Origin: an uncultured Vampirovibrio sp.
Lineage (GTDB): Bacteria; Cyanobacteriota; Vampirovibrionia; Gastranaerophilales; Gastranaerophilaceae
Length of the DNA stretch: 50,914 nt
Reading direction: 5' to 3'
Assembly: GCA_910579975.1 (NCBI GenBank)
Contig: CAJTWU010000014.1
Span: 1 to 50,914 of the forward strand
The position numbers and the translations under genes were made by a program. This document shows, piece by piece, positions 43,329 to 50,914 of this stretch (position 1 is its first letter; every line of letters begins with the position of its first letter). The notes beneath the pieces are model-generated. The model did not search any database, was not told the DNA's origin, and was given only the letters and a program-made list of their open reading frames with translations.

Positions 43329-45977
43329 ATGACTCAAAATAAGAGAGTATGGCTGTTCCGTGAAGGAAACGCTGATATGCGCAACCTTTTAGGTGGAAAA
43401 GGTGCAAACCTTGCTGAAATGACTAATTTAGGTTTGCCGGTGCCGCCAGGATTGACTATCACAACTGAAACTTGTATGGATTATATCAATAACGGTAATA
43501 AAATGCCTGAAGGCTTAATGGATGAAGTAAAAGCGGCATTAAAAGATGTTGAAGAACAAAAAGGACAAAAATTCGGCGATGCTGAAAATCCGCTTTTAGT
43601 TTCTGTTCGTTCAGGTGCAAGAGTTTCAATGCCTGGTATGATGGAAACAATTCTTAACTTAGGTTTGAATGACCAGACAGTTGAAGCGATGATTAAATTA
43701 ACTAATAATCCACGTTTCTGCTATGACTCATACAGAAGATTTTTAACAATGTTCGGCTCTGTTGCCTGGGAAATGGATAGACAAAAATATTTTGAGTCTG
43801 AATTAGAAAAAGTTAAAGAACGTGAAGGTGTTAAACAAGATACAGAAATTTCAGCAGAAGGTTTGAAATCTCTTATTCCTGTTTACAAAAACTTAATTAA
43901 AGAAGTTACAGGAAAAGAATTTCCTCAAGACCCTTACGTTCAACTTCAAGAAGCTATTGAAGCTGTATTCCGTTCTTGGAATATCCCTCGTGCAGTAGCT
44001 TACAGAAACATGAACAAAATTGATCACAACTTCGGTACAGCTGTTAATGTTCAGTCAATGGTATTTGGTAACATGGGTGATGATTGTGCTACAGGTGTTT
44101 CATTCACACGTAACCCGGCTACCGGTGAAAATAAATTCTATGGTGAATACTTAACAAATGCTCAAGGTGAAGACGTTGTTGCAGGTATCAGAACTCCAAA
44201 ACCTATTGCTGAATTGGAAACTGAAATGCCTGATTTATACAAACAATATGTAGATATTGCTAAAAAACTTGAACTTGGTTATAAAGATGTTCAAGATATG
44301 GAATTTACTATTGAACGCGGTAAATTATATATTCTTCAAACACGTAATGGTAAAAGAACTGCAGCTGCTGCTGTAAGAATTGCTGTTGAAATGTGTGAAG
44401 AAGGTATTATTACTAAAGAAAGAGCAATTCAATTAGTTGACCCTTATAGTGTTAACCAAATCTTGCTTCCATGTTTTGATTCAAAAGCACTTTCTGAAGC
44501 TCACAAAATTGCACAAGGTGTAAATGCTTCTCCTGGTGCAGCTGTTGGTAAGATTGTATTTGATACTGAAGAAGCTGCTAGACGTGGTGAAGCCGGAGAA
44601 AAAGTTATCCTTGTTCGTGTAGAAACTTGTCCGGATGATATTCACGGTATGGCTGTTTCTCAAGGTGTTCTTACTCTACGCGGCGGTGCAACTTCTCACG
44701 CTGCAGTTGTTGCTAAAGGTATGGGTAAACCTTGTGTTTCAGGTTGTGAAGATATGAAAATCGATTTGGCAAATGAAACATTAACAGGTTTTGACGGTAA
44801 AGTTTACCATAAAGATGACATTATCTCTCTTGATGGCGGTAAAGGTATCGTTATGGAAGGTGCTGTTAAACTTGTTGAAGCTCAAATTGATGATAACTGG
44901 AATAAGTTCTTCTCTTGGGTAGACGAAATTAAACAACTAAAAGTTGAAGCTAACGCTGATACTCCTAAAGATATTGAAAATGCTTTAAAATTTGGTGCAG
45001 AAGGTGTTGGTCTATGTAGAACAGAACATATGTTTATGGATCCTGATAGACTTCCTTGGGTACAAAAAATGATTATTGCAGGAACTGTTGAAGCTAGAAG
45101 AGAAGCATTAGATAAGCTTCTTCCTATGCAGTATTCAGATTTCTATGCAATGTTTAAAGCTATTGGTGAAAAACCAATGACGGTTAGACTTCTTGATCCG
45201 CCACTTCATGAATTCTTACCTTCTAAGGAAGAATTAATTAAAGAAGTTGCAACTCTAAAAGCGCTTAATAAAGATGCTAAAGAAAAAGAAGAAATGCTTC
45301 ACATTGTTGAAGGTCTTTCTGAATCTAACCCTATGATGGGCTTAAGAGGCTGCCGTTTAGGTTTAACTTATCCTGAAATTAATGAAATGCAAGTTAGAGC
45401 AATCTTTGAAGCTGCTTGTGATGTTAAAAAAGAAGGTATTGATGTTAAACCTTGGGTAATGATACCGCTTATCGGTCACGTTAATGAGCTTAAAGTTGCA
45501 AAAGAAATTTTAGAAAAGGTTGCAGAACTTGTTATGGCTGAAAAAGGTATCAAAGTTGAGTACAAATTTGGTACTATGATAGAAATTCCTCGTGCAGCAC
45601 TTACAGCAGACGAAGTTGCTGAATACGCTGAATTCTTCTCATTTGGTACAAATGACTTGACTCAAATGACATTCGGTTATTCACGTGATGATGCAGAAGG
45701 TAAATTCTTAAACAGATATGTAGAACAAAAAATTCTTCCATCTAATCCGTTTGAAACATTAGACCAAAAAGGTGTTGGTAAGCTTGTTGAAATGTCTATG
45801 ACATTAGGTAAAAAAGTAAATCCTTCATTAGTTGGCGGTGTTTGCGGCGAACATGGCGGAGACCCTGATTCAGTTAAATTCTGTCATAGAATTGGATTGA
45901 ACTATACTTCTTGTTCACCATTCAGAATTCCTCAAGCTAAACTTGCAGCAGCGCAAGCAGTTGTTGAAGGAAAATAA
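43329..45977 (+). CDS. ppdK: Pyruvate, phosphate dikinase
   Basis: 882 aa, typical length. The ATP-grasp N-terminal domain has GGKGANLAEMTNLGLPVPPG and VRSGARVSMPGMMETILNLG. The swivelling phosphohistidine domain has GGATSHAAVVAKGMGKPCV with phospho-acceptor H457. The C-terminal PEP/pyruvate barrel has GVGLCRTEHMF and the catalytic Cys in GVCGEHGG. It interconverts pyruvate + ATP + Pi with PEP + AMP + PPi and supports gluconeogenesis or PPi-based glycolysis in fermentative bacteria. AAAGGAG precedes the ATG, and a strong terminator follows. Confidence 0.98.
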   Translation: MTQNKRVWLFREGNADMRNLLGGKGANLAEMTNLGLPVPPGLTITTETCMDYINNGNKMPEGLMDEVKAALKDVEEQKGQKFGDAENPLLVSVRSGARVSMPGMMETILNLGLNDQTVEAMIKLTNNPRFCYDSYRRFLTMFGSVAWEMDRQKYFESELEKVKEREGVKQDTEISAEGLKSLIPVYKNLIKEVTGKEFPQDPYVQLQEAIEAVFRSWNIPRAVAYRNMNKIDHNFGTAVNVQSMVFGNMGDDCATGVSFTRNPATGENKFYGEYLTNAQGEDVVAGIRTPKPIAELETEMPDLYKQYVDIAKKLELGYKDVQDMEFTIERGKLYILQTRNGKRTAAAAVRIAVEMCEEGIITKERAIQLVDPYSVNQILLPCFDSKALSEAHKIAQGVNASPGAAVGKIVFDTEEAARRGEAGEKVILVRVETCPDDIHGMAVSQGVLTLRGGATSHAAVVAKGMGKPCVSGCEDMKIDLANETLTGFDGKVYHKDDIISLDGGKGIVMEGAVKLVEAQIDDNWNKFFSWVDEIKQLKVEANADTPKDIENALKFGAEGVGLCRTEHMFMDPDRLPWVQKMIIAGTVEARREALDKLLPMQYSDFYAMFKAIGEKPMTVRLLDPPLHEFLPSKEELIKEVATLKALNKDAKEKEEMLHIVEGLSESNPMMGLRGCRLGLTYPEINEMQVRAIFEAACDVKKEGIDVKPWVMIPLIGHVNELKVAKEILEKVAELVMAEKGIKVEYKFGTMIEIPRAALTADEVAEYAEFFSFGTNDLTQMTFGYSRDDAEGKFLNRYVEQKILPSNPFETLDQKGVGKLVEMSMTLGKKVNPSLVGGVCGEHGGDPDSVKFCHRIGLNYTSCSPFRIPQAKLAAAQAVVEGK

Positions 45978-45992
45978 TTATTAATAATTAGT

Positions 45993-46032
45993 AAAAGTGA
46001 CGGGCAAACATTATGTTGCCCGCCACTTTTTT
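45993..46032 (+). terminator. Terminator after ppdK
   Basis: Long stem AAAAGTGACGGGCAA / TTGCCCGCCACTTTT with one mismatch and a short loop, ending in a T-run. Confidence 0.9.
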
Positions 46033-46125
46033 GTTAAGATATGTAAAGATTTCTCTTGCTATTAAAATTGGGTATAATTTTTTGGCTTTATATAATTAAT
46101 AAGATAATTATGGAGAGCAATAAGT

Positions 46126-46551
46126 ATGGGTTTAGACAACCTTTCATTTTTTGAAAATACTTGTTTAACTAATTCTAATCAAAATATTAGTACATATATT
46201 GGTGCTGATGGTGCTTCTTTTGAGGTTGAGCAATTTTTACAGGATGATTCTCTTTGGAATGTGGAAGCTACCTTGGACCAAAACGGTGTTACAGCAAACT
46301 ATGCCTATACAAAAGCCAATAATAGTGTTAGTATATGGGCAAATTATGATGGTAATAAATGTGGTTTAGGAGCAGAATATAATTATAAAGCTGCGGATAA
46401 TACTAATTATTCGGCTCGAGTAACAGCAAATCAAAAAGAGTTAAAAGCTATTGCCAGTGTCACCCATGCTAACTGGCGGGTTGGCGGATATGCTTCTCAA
46501 GGAAATGGTAAAAAACCTGAATTTGGTTTGTCTGCTTCTGTAAAATTTTAG
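46126..46551 (+). CDS. Small beta-strand-rich hypothetical protein
   Basis: 141 aa with GGAGAG before the ATG. The sequence is built of alternating hydrophobic/polar strands (GVTANYAYTKANNSVSIWANYDG, GLGAEYNYK, YSARVTANQKELKAIASVTH) and ends LSASVKF, with a terminal Phe as in many outer-membrane beta-barrel proteins. There is no signal peptide, which argues against a classical porin. It could be an unexported relative, or a bacterial lipid- or ligand-binding beta-barrel. Family not recognised. Confidence 0.6.
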   Translation: MGLDNLSFFENTCLTNSNQNISTYIGADGASFEVEQFLQDDSLWNVEATLDQNGVTANYAYTKANNSVSIWANYDGNKCGLGAEYNYKAADNTNYSARVTANQKELKAIASVTHANWRVGGYASQGNGKKPEFGLSASVKF

Positions 46552-46576
46552 TTATATTCTTGATAGTTGTTAATAA

Positions 46577-46657
46577 AATGGAACCGGAGTTTCAGTATTT
46601 AAAGCAGAAACAAATGCATTTGTAAAATACAAATATGATAATGCTGCTGTTTCGTGA
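46577..46657 (+). pseudogene. Possible remnant of a related beta-strand gene
   Basis: 26 sense codons between stops with the same strand-like composition as the preceding protein (GVSVFKAETNAFVKYKYD). There is no start codon, and the frame differs from the neighbour. It is short, so chance is not excluded. Confidence 0.3.
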
Positions 46658-46661
46658 CTTT

Positions 46662-46877
46662 TTAGTTTACCAATCCGCCAAAAGCAAGAACATCTTCATA
46701 TTCAGCACCAGCTTCAAGCATTTCTTCTGCAGAAAAATTGAAAAGAGTAACAGTATCAATAACCTCGTTTTTGTTATCAATATTTTTTATGACAAAATCA
46801 AGAGCGGAGTCTCTTGTCATGTATTGAAAGCGATTATTAATACCTTGTTTTAAACTTCTGCGTTTCGCTTTTCCCAT
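46662..46877 (-). CDS. Small hypothetical protein downstream of ROK kinase
   Basis: 71 aa. The ATG follows the ROK stop by one base with GAGAGAGGG upstream, so it is the last gene of the nanE-ROK operon. It starts very basic (MGKAKRRSLKQG) and turns acidic at the C-terminus (AEEMLEAGAEYEDVLAF). No known family; possibly a small regulatory or structural protein. Confidence 0.6.
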   Translation of the reverse strand: MGKAKRRSLKQGINNRFQYMTRDSALDFVIKNIDNKNEVIDTVTLFNFSAEEMLEAGAEYEDVLAFGGLVN

Positions 46878-46878
46878 A

Positions 46879-47754
46879 TTATAACCCTCTCTCTATTGCC
46901 AAGAGTGCAACACCAATCATTCCAGCATAATTTCCTGCAGTTGCAAGTCTTATTGAGGTTGGAGGAGTAACAATATCAGAGTTAACTTCTTCTTCAACTT
47001 TTTTTATATCAACAAATTGAGCCATAGAACCGGATAATACAACGCAATCAGGGTCAAATATATCTGCTAAACCTTTTATGCCTGTTGCAATGTCATTTTG
47101 CCATCGATTAAGAATTTCAATCATTTTACTTTCGCCATTTTTAACGCCTTCTACAACATCATAAGTAGTTACATTTTTATCATTTAACATTTCTTCGGCA
47201 TCAATTTTTAGAGCTTTACCGGAGGCGTAGATTTCGAAACAGTCCCAGCCTCCGCAAGTGCATTTTCGGCGTTTATCGGGATACATTTTAAAATGCATTT
47301 CGCCTGCTGCTCCTGATTTACCTTTAAGAAGATTATTGTTAATAATAATTCCTCCGCCAACTCCTGTTCCAAGAGTTAAAAGTACTGAAACGGATGTTCC
47401 TCGGGAAGCACCAATTTTATATTCAGCCCATGCCGCAGAATTAGCATCATTTTCTACAAAAACACGTTTTTTACTTAACGATTGAAAATCTATTTTATTA
47501 TACCCTTGAGGCATATTGCCTGTGGAGCTAACAATTCCTGTGTTTTCATTGTTTACAGCACCGGCTGTTGCAATTGCAATAATATCTGTTTCATTTTCAT
47601 GTTTCTTTATTTGATTAGAAAGAATGTCTAGAATTTCATCTAAAGATTTTGGGGTAGCGAATTTATCTATTTCAGCTAAAATTTCACCATTTTCATTAAT
47701 TATGGTGGAATATATTTTTGTTCCTCCGATATCAAATGCTAATGCTTTTTTCAT
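46879..47754 (-). CDS. nanK: ROK-family sugar kinase, probable N-acetylmannosamine kinase
   Basis: 291 aa. The N-terminal phosphate loop is FDIGGTKIYSTII. The ENDANSAAWAE and LGTGVGGGIIINN blocks mark the active site. The ROK zinc motif appears as CTCGGWDCFE, with one position altered from the usual CxCGxxGCxE. It ends two bases before the small gene and starts one base after nanE, so nanE-kinase-small gene form an operon. That context makes N-acetylmannosamine the likely substrate; glucose is the main alternative for this family. Confidence 0.82.
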   Translation of the reverse strand: MKKALAFDIGGTKIYSTIINENGEILAEIDKFATPKSLDEILDILSNQIKKHENETDIIAIATAGAVNNENTGIVSSTGNMPQGYNKIDFQSLSKKRVFVENDANSAAWAEYKIGASRGTSVSVLLTLGTGVGGGIIINNNLLKGKSGAAGEMHFKMYPDKRRKCTCGGWDCFEIYASGKALKIDAEEMLNDKNVTTYDVVEGVKNGESKMIEILNRWQNDIATGIKGLADIFDPDCVVLSGSMAQFVDIKKVEEEVNSDIVTPPTSIRLATAGNYAGMIGVALLAIERGL

Positions 47755-47755
47755 T

Positions 47756-48430
47756 TTATGCCCCCAAAAATCTTTTTACAATTAGTTGTGGTCTGGTTAT
47801 TGCAGAACCTATTACAACACAGTGTGCTCCAAGTTCAAATCCTTTTTTTACATCATCCGGGGTCCAAATTCTACCTTCTAAAATTATTGGTTTTTTTACA
47901 GTTTTAACAAGTTTTTCTAATAATTCAAAATCAGGAGTATCACTTGCTTCTCCCGACTCGTCAGTATAACCGGCTAAGGTTGTTGAAATAATATCCGCTC
48001 CCAATTTTTCAGCATTTATACCTTCTTCAAAAGTCGAAATATCAGCCATTGCAAGCTTCTTGAAGTTATGAATTTCATTTATAATATCTTTAAGAGTACA
48101 ATTTGGGCGCGGTCTTTGAGTCCCGTCAAATGCAATAATATCAGCATTTGCTTCAATAAGCTCGTGAACTTCTTTAAGAGTTGGTGTAATATAAACTACA
48201 CTTTTCCAATTTTCAGGAAGTTTATCAGGCTTAGTTAAACCTATTACAGGCAAGCCGAATTTTTTAGCATTGCGTGTATCTCTTGCTCCGGCAACACGTA
48301 AGCCGCCGGCACCGCCATTTACAACAGATTGTATCATAGCCATCATACATTTTTCATCATAAAATGGCTCATCAGGCATAGCCTGAGATGAAACAATTAT
48401 TTTTCCCTTCAAATCTTCAATGATAGTCAT
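47756..48430 (-). CDS. nanE: Putative N-acetylmannosamine-6-phosphate 2-epimerase
   Basis: 224 aa TIM-barrel. It begins LKGKIIVSSQAMPDEPFYDE and has the family blocks NGGAGGLRVAGARD, PVIGLTKPD, IIAFDGTQRPRP, MADISTFEEGINAEKLGADIISTTLAGYT and VVIGSAITRP. It converts ManNAc-6-phosphate to GlcNAc-6-phosphate in sialic acid or ManNAc use. nanA and a sialidase are not in the window, so the sugar may come from neighbouring organisms or other loci. Confidence 0.95.
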   Translation of the reverse strand: MTIIEDLKGKIIVSSQAMPDEPFYDEKCMMAMIQSVVNGGAGGLRVAGARDTRNAKKFGLPVIGLTKPDKLPENWKSVVYITPTLKEVHELIEANADIIAFDGTQRPRPNCTLKDIINEIHNFKKLAMADISTFEEGINAEKLGADIISTTLAGYTDESGEASDTPDFELLEKLVKTVKKPIILEGRIWTPDDVKKGFELGAHCVVIGSAITRPQLIVKRFLGA

Positions 48431-48456
48431 GAGATAATTCTATCACAAAAAAAAGA

Positions 48457-48484
48457 TTGATTTAAAATTAAAAAACTCTATAAT
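48457..48484 (+). promoter_or_regulatory. Promoter of the 308-aa gene
   Basis: TTGATT (48457-48462), 16 bases, TATAAT (48479-48484). Transcription would start near 48491, which rules out the ATG at 48486 as a start. Confidence 0.65.
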
Positions 48485-48506
48485 AATGGTATATGAGGTT
48501 GTAAGA

Positions 48507-49430
48507 ATGTTTAACAAAAAAACTGCAATTGGGATTATGAGCGTGATTGTTTTATTATCAGCTCTTGGGTATATGTTTTTTAACCAAAAAGAAGAAGAAC
48601 AAGTTCAAGTTGTTGAAGAAAAACAAACTTCGGAGCCTGTGCAAGTTAAAAAAGTTATTCCAAAGCCTGTTGAAATTCCTGTAAAAAAGACCAGCTTATA
48701 TAATTCAACTGATAAAAATTTACCTTTTTCTGTAATTGCAGATTTAGCATTTTTGCCGGTTTCGGTACGCCATACTGTAGAAGAACTTTTAGAAAAATCT
48801 GATAATGGTATTTATTTTTTAAATTCTTCTTTGGAAAAAGTTGTTGTACTTTTAGATGAAGAAGAAGAGATAAAAAGACATAATTTTAATTTTGTAGAAA
48901 TATCTTTGGATGATGGGAATATTTTACAATCTTTAGAAGAGGAAAGTGACTCCAAGTATGATAAATGGAAATATGAAAATGACTTGCCATTAAGTCATAC
49001 ACATTATGATGAAAATAAAGAAATTGTTTATACAGAAGTTTGGAATTATTCTGAAGATGAACCAATTAAATATAAAAAAACAGACAAAGACGGTAATGTA
49101 ATTTCTATAAGAAAAGAAGTTGTAGAAAATGGCATTAATCTTAGAGAAGAAAATTTATTTTATGATAACGAAGGAAATATGATTAAGAATGTTTCGTTTA
49201 ATTACGACGCTACAGATTTAACAAGATTTACTTACTATAATTCTGAGACTCCTGATGAGTCTGCTATGCTTGTAAGCGAGTTTGAAGATGGGATAAAAAA
49301 GAAAGAAACTCTTTATTCTGCTGATTATAAAGTTAAAAAAATTTATATGCCTGAATATAATGACGGTCAAAAATCAGAGATTAAAATTCTTGATAAGGAT
49401 AATAAGCTTATACAAACTCTTGTTGAGTAA
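48507..49430 (+). CDS. Membrane-anchored protein with YD/MORN-like strands
   Basis: About 307 aa from the ATG at 48507 with GAGG eight bases upstream. One N-terminal membrane span (TAIGIMSVIVLLSALGYMFF) anchors the protein; a Glu/Lys/Pro-rich linker follows. The C-terminal half has repeated strands (YKKTDKDGNVISIRKE, FYDNEGNMIKNVSF, YNDGQKSEIKIL) like those in the protein at 30857-31621. The bulk is probably outside the inner membrane. Function unknown. Confidence 0.65.
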   Translation: MFNKKTAIGIMSVIVLLSALGYMFFNQKEEEQVQVVEEKQTSEPVQVKKVIPKPVEIPVKKTSLYNSTDKNLPFSVIADLAFLPVSVRHTVEELLEKSDNGIYFLNSSLEKVVVLLDEEEEIKRHNFNFVEISLDDGNILQSLEEESDSKYDKWKYENDLPLSHTHYDENKEIVYTEVWNYSEDEPIKYKKTDKDGNVISIRKEVVENGINLREENLFYDNEGNMIKNVSFNYDATDLTRFTYYNSETPDESAMLVSEFEDGIKKKETLYSADYKVKKIYMPEYNDGQKSEIKILDKDNKLIQTLVE

Positions 49431-49436
49431 TACTTA

Positions 49437-50663
49437 TTAGCTGCCTGTCAAACCATCTTTTGTTTTTGGCATGTTTTTTAATTCATTTTTGCGCTGTTGG
49501 ATTTTGAGTAAGGTTTCCATATCCATTTGCTGAATTTTGCGTTTGTATTCCAAATCTTTTATTTGGTTATCAAATTTTTTTGTTTCTTTTTCTTGCTTAG
49601 CTTCTGCTTTTTCACGTTCTTTTGCTTGACGCGCTTCAAATTCTACTTCAGAAGCCTCTTTAACAGAATCTTCAGCAAGCCTGAACCCGATTACTGAAAC
49701 AGGAATGCTAGCCCCTTCTAAGTCTTCCAGCTTTGAATTTATACCCTCAACATCTATACTCCATGTACCTAAAAACTTTGGTACATCTCCTGTATATGCA
49801 TATGCGCATAGGATAATTCTATTATCATTGTTGGCATCAAAACCCATTGGATAAATATCCCAGCGGTTTTCTTCAAAGTCTACTCCGCCTGCGTTTGCCC
49901 AATAATCAATAATTGCTTCTCGTATTTGCGGGAGTTTTTTTGCCTCACGTTTTTCAAAATCATAAACCCATAAGTCTGTTTTCCAGATACCGTCATGACG
50001 GTGTCCAATTTTTTCTTTGACAACAAGTTTTTTATTATCACTGGAGAAATCAATTGGAGTAAGAGTTCTAAAAATAAATTTTGTTTCAATATCTTTTGAT
50101 GTTGAAATTAACGGTTCTTCTTCTCTTTGAACAATATTAGCTTTCATGGCTTTATCAGTATCATTTAGTTTTGGGTCGAGTTTTATTAAAAACAAATCAC
50201 AAGATGTGCAATCAGTTTGAGCATAATAATAAACCGCCGGATAAACCAACATAGATTTGTCACCCGAAATTATTCCTTGAGCATTGATTTGTCGGTCAAA
50301 ATTTAATTTGCGAGGTAAAGTTAATTCAGGACTTCCAATCGGATCATTATATTTAACCAATTTAAAAGTTTTTTGAGGAACATAAACCATATTAGAGTCT
50401 TTAGGAATTTCTGCATGTTTAACTTCTTCTGCAATTTCTTTTTTTGATTTTGCTCTTGATTTAGCTTCGTATTCAGCAACTGTCATATAGCCTGAGTCAG
50501 GCATTTTACTCTTTTCATATTTTTCAGTTACTTCAACTTTATTAATATTGTTCTGGTAAATTGTTTCAGCCACAACTCTATCATGTCTTTTTGTAAAAGG
50601 TAGTTTTAACTGGGCAAAATGAACTTTCATTGCCATAATACTACCAGCCAAAGCTTCAAACAT
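49437..50663 (-). CDS. Hypothetical protein with beta-propeller-like core and coiled-coil tail
   Basis: 408 aa. The first 100 residues are charged and helical; the middle (about 110-330) has strands with DxxKK and WVYDFEKREAKKL patterns resembling TolB-like propeller blades (LTPIDFSSDNKKLVVKE, DIYPMGFDANNDNRIIL). The last 80 residues are a Lys/Glu-rich coiled coil (EAKQEKETKKFDNQIKDLEYK). No signal peptide. It directly follows the LuxR-type gene on the same strand. Function unknown. Confidence 0.55.
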   Translation of the reverse strand: MFEALAGSIMAMKVHFAQLKLPFTKRHDRVVAETIYQNNINKVEVTEKYEKSKMPDSGYMTVAEYEAKSRAKSKKEIAEEVKHAEIPKDSNMVYVPQKTFKLVKYNDPIGSPELTLPRKLNFDRQINAQGIISGDKSMLVYPAVYYYAQTDCTSCDLFLIKLDPKLNDTDKAMKANIVQREEEPLISTSKDIETKFIFRTLTPIDFSSDNKKLVVKEKIGHRHDGIWKTDLWVYDFEKREAKKLPQIREAIIDYWANAGGVDFEENRWDIYPMGFDANNDNRIILCAYAYTGDVPKFLGTWSIDVEGINSKLEDLEGASIPVSVIGFRLAEDSVKEASEVEFEARQAKEREKAEAKQEKETKKFDNQIKDLEYKRKIQQMDMETLLKIQQRKNELKNMPKTKDGLTGS

Positions 50664-50914
50664 TTATACCAAACCTTCCTTCATTGCCATAACTGTAGCC
50701 TGAGTTCTTGTTGCAGCACAAAGTTTCTGTAGAATGCTGTGTACATGAGCTTTTGTAGTTGCTTTTGTGATAACAAGTTTTTCTGCAATCTGCGGATTGG
50801 ATAATCCTTCTACCATGAGTTCAAGAACATCCAGTTCTCTATCAGTAAGTCCATAGGTGTTTCTATCTTTTTGGGAAATCTTTGTGACTACAGTTTCAGA
50901 TGGTCTTTGCATAC
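50664..50914 (-). CDS. LuxR-type HTH regulator, C-terminal part (cut by window edge)
   Basis: 82 visible residues. The HTH is complete: YGLTDRELDVLELMVEGLSNPQIAEKLVITKATTKAHVHSILQKL, then RTQATVMAMKEGLV. The segment before it looks like a linker, so this is probably the DNA-binding end of a NarL-type response regulator whose receiver lies outside the window. It stops one base before the next gene, so the pair is co-transcribed. Confidence 0.8.
   Translation of the reverse strand, partial: MQRPSETVVTKISQKDRNTYGLTDRELDVLELMVEGLSNPQIAEKLVITKATTKAHVHSILQKLCAATRTQATVMAMKEGLV

Noticed and set aside
46635..46853. Plus-strand open frame of 72 codons
   Set aside because: It is antisense to the 71-aa gene at 46662-46877, which has a ribosome binding site and operon context. 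The plus-strand frame has neither.
1..50914. CRISPR array, rRNA, prophage or integrase genes
   Set aside because: I found no regularly spaced repeats, rRNA-like sequence, integrase or structural phage genes in either strand.

Overview
The window looks like chromosomal DNA of a low-GC, diderm, probably gut-dwelling bacterium of the non-photosynthetic sister group of the Cyanobacteria (Melainabacteria/Vampirovibrionia, Gastranaerophilales-like). The strongest lineage clue is an LdpA-type double [4Fe-4S] protein (5772-6725), a family otherwise known mainly from Cyanobacteria. Flagellar rod genes, NarL-type regulators, several Asn-rich N-terminal leaders with an F-x-G-like motif and low GC fit the same assignment. 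This placement is inference; no 16S or marker tree is available in the window.

Layout. 1-579: C-terminal end of an unknown protein closed by a terminator. 896-6725 (+): a response regulator and histidine kinase, then flgB-flgC-fliE, rsmH, an ftsL-like gene and ldpA, mostly overlapping or closely spaced, so motility and cell-wall/division genes appear co-transcribed. 6690-12738 (-): a very large divergent GH13 glycosidase followed by an AAA+ ATPase. 12983-17355: ACT-domain protein, folP, a degenerate sensor kinase and a GAF-GGDEF-HD-GYP c-di-GMP enzyme. 17324-22509 (-): cell-wall/division cluster mraY-murD-ftsW-murG with rnhB; murD carries an in-frame palindromic repeat insertion. 22614-26455 (+): a 1072-aa zinc-ribbon protein that looks like a catalytically dead cyclase/AAA signalling ATPase, translationally coupled to a secreted SH3-like protein.

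26456-28269 is an AT-rich accessory-looking island. It holds an unannotated 24-codon membrane-peptide gene with a perfect Shine-Dalgarno and an opposing promoter/terminator pair, which I read as a type I toxin-antitoxin locus. Beside it are an XRE regulator, a tandem LuxR-type HTH protein and a double AbrB-like protein. 28339-30831 is clpC, with a strong promoter and terminator.

30857-46551 is mostly housekeeping: miaA, an HD protein, yajQ, mgtE-mtaB, gatC, pyrG, a dicarboxylate/amino-acid symporter and ppdK, interspersed with lineage-type hypothetical proteins (TPR/NHL, SEC-C, EF-hand/YD-like). 46662-48430 (-) is a nanE-ROK kinase operon for N-acetylmannosamine use. 48507-50914 holds two unknown proteins and the C-terminal end of a LuxR-type regulator cut by the window edge. 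I see no tRNA, rRNA, CRISPR array or insertion sequence.

Functionally, three themes recur: envelope growth and motility (dcw genes plus flagellar rod), c-di-GMP-type signalling (GGDEF/HD-GYP enzyme, HD protein, YajQ), and host- or storage-glycan use (GH13, NanE/ROK).
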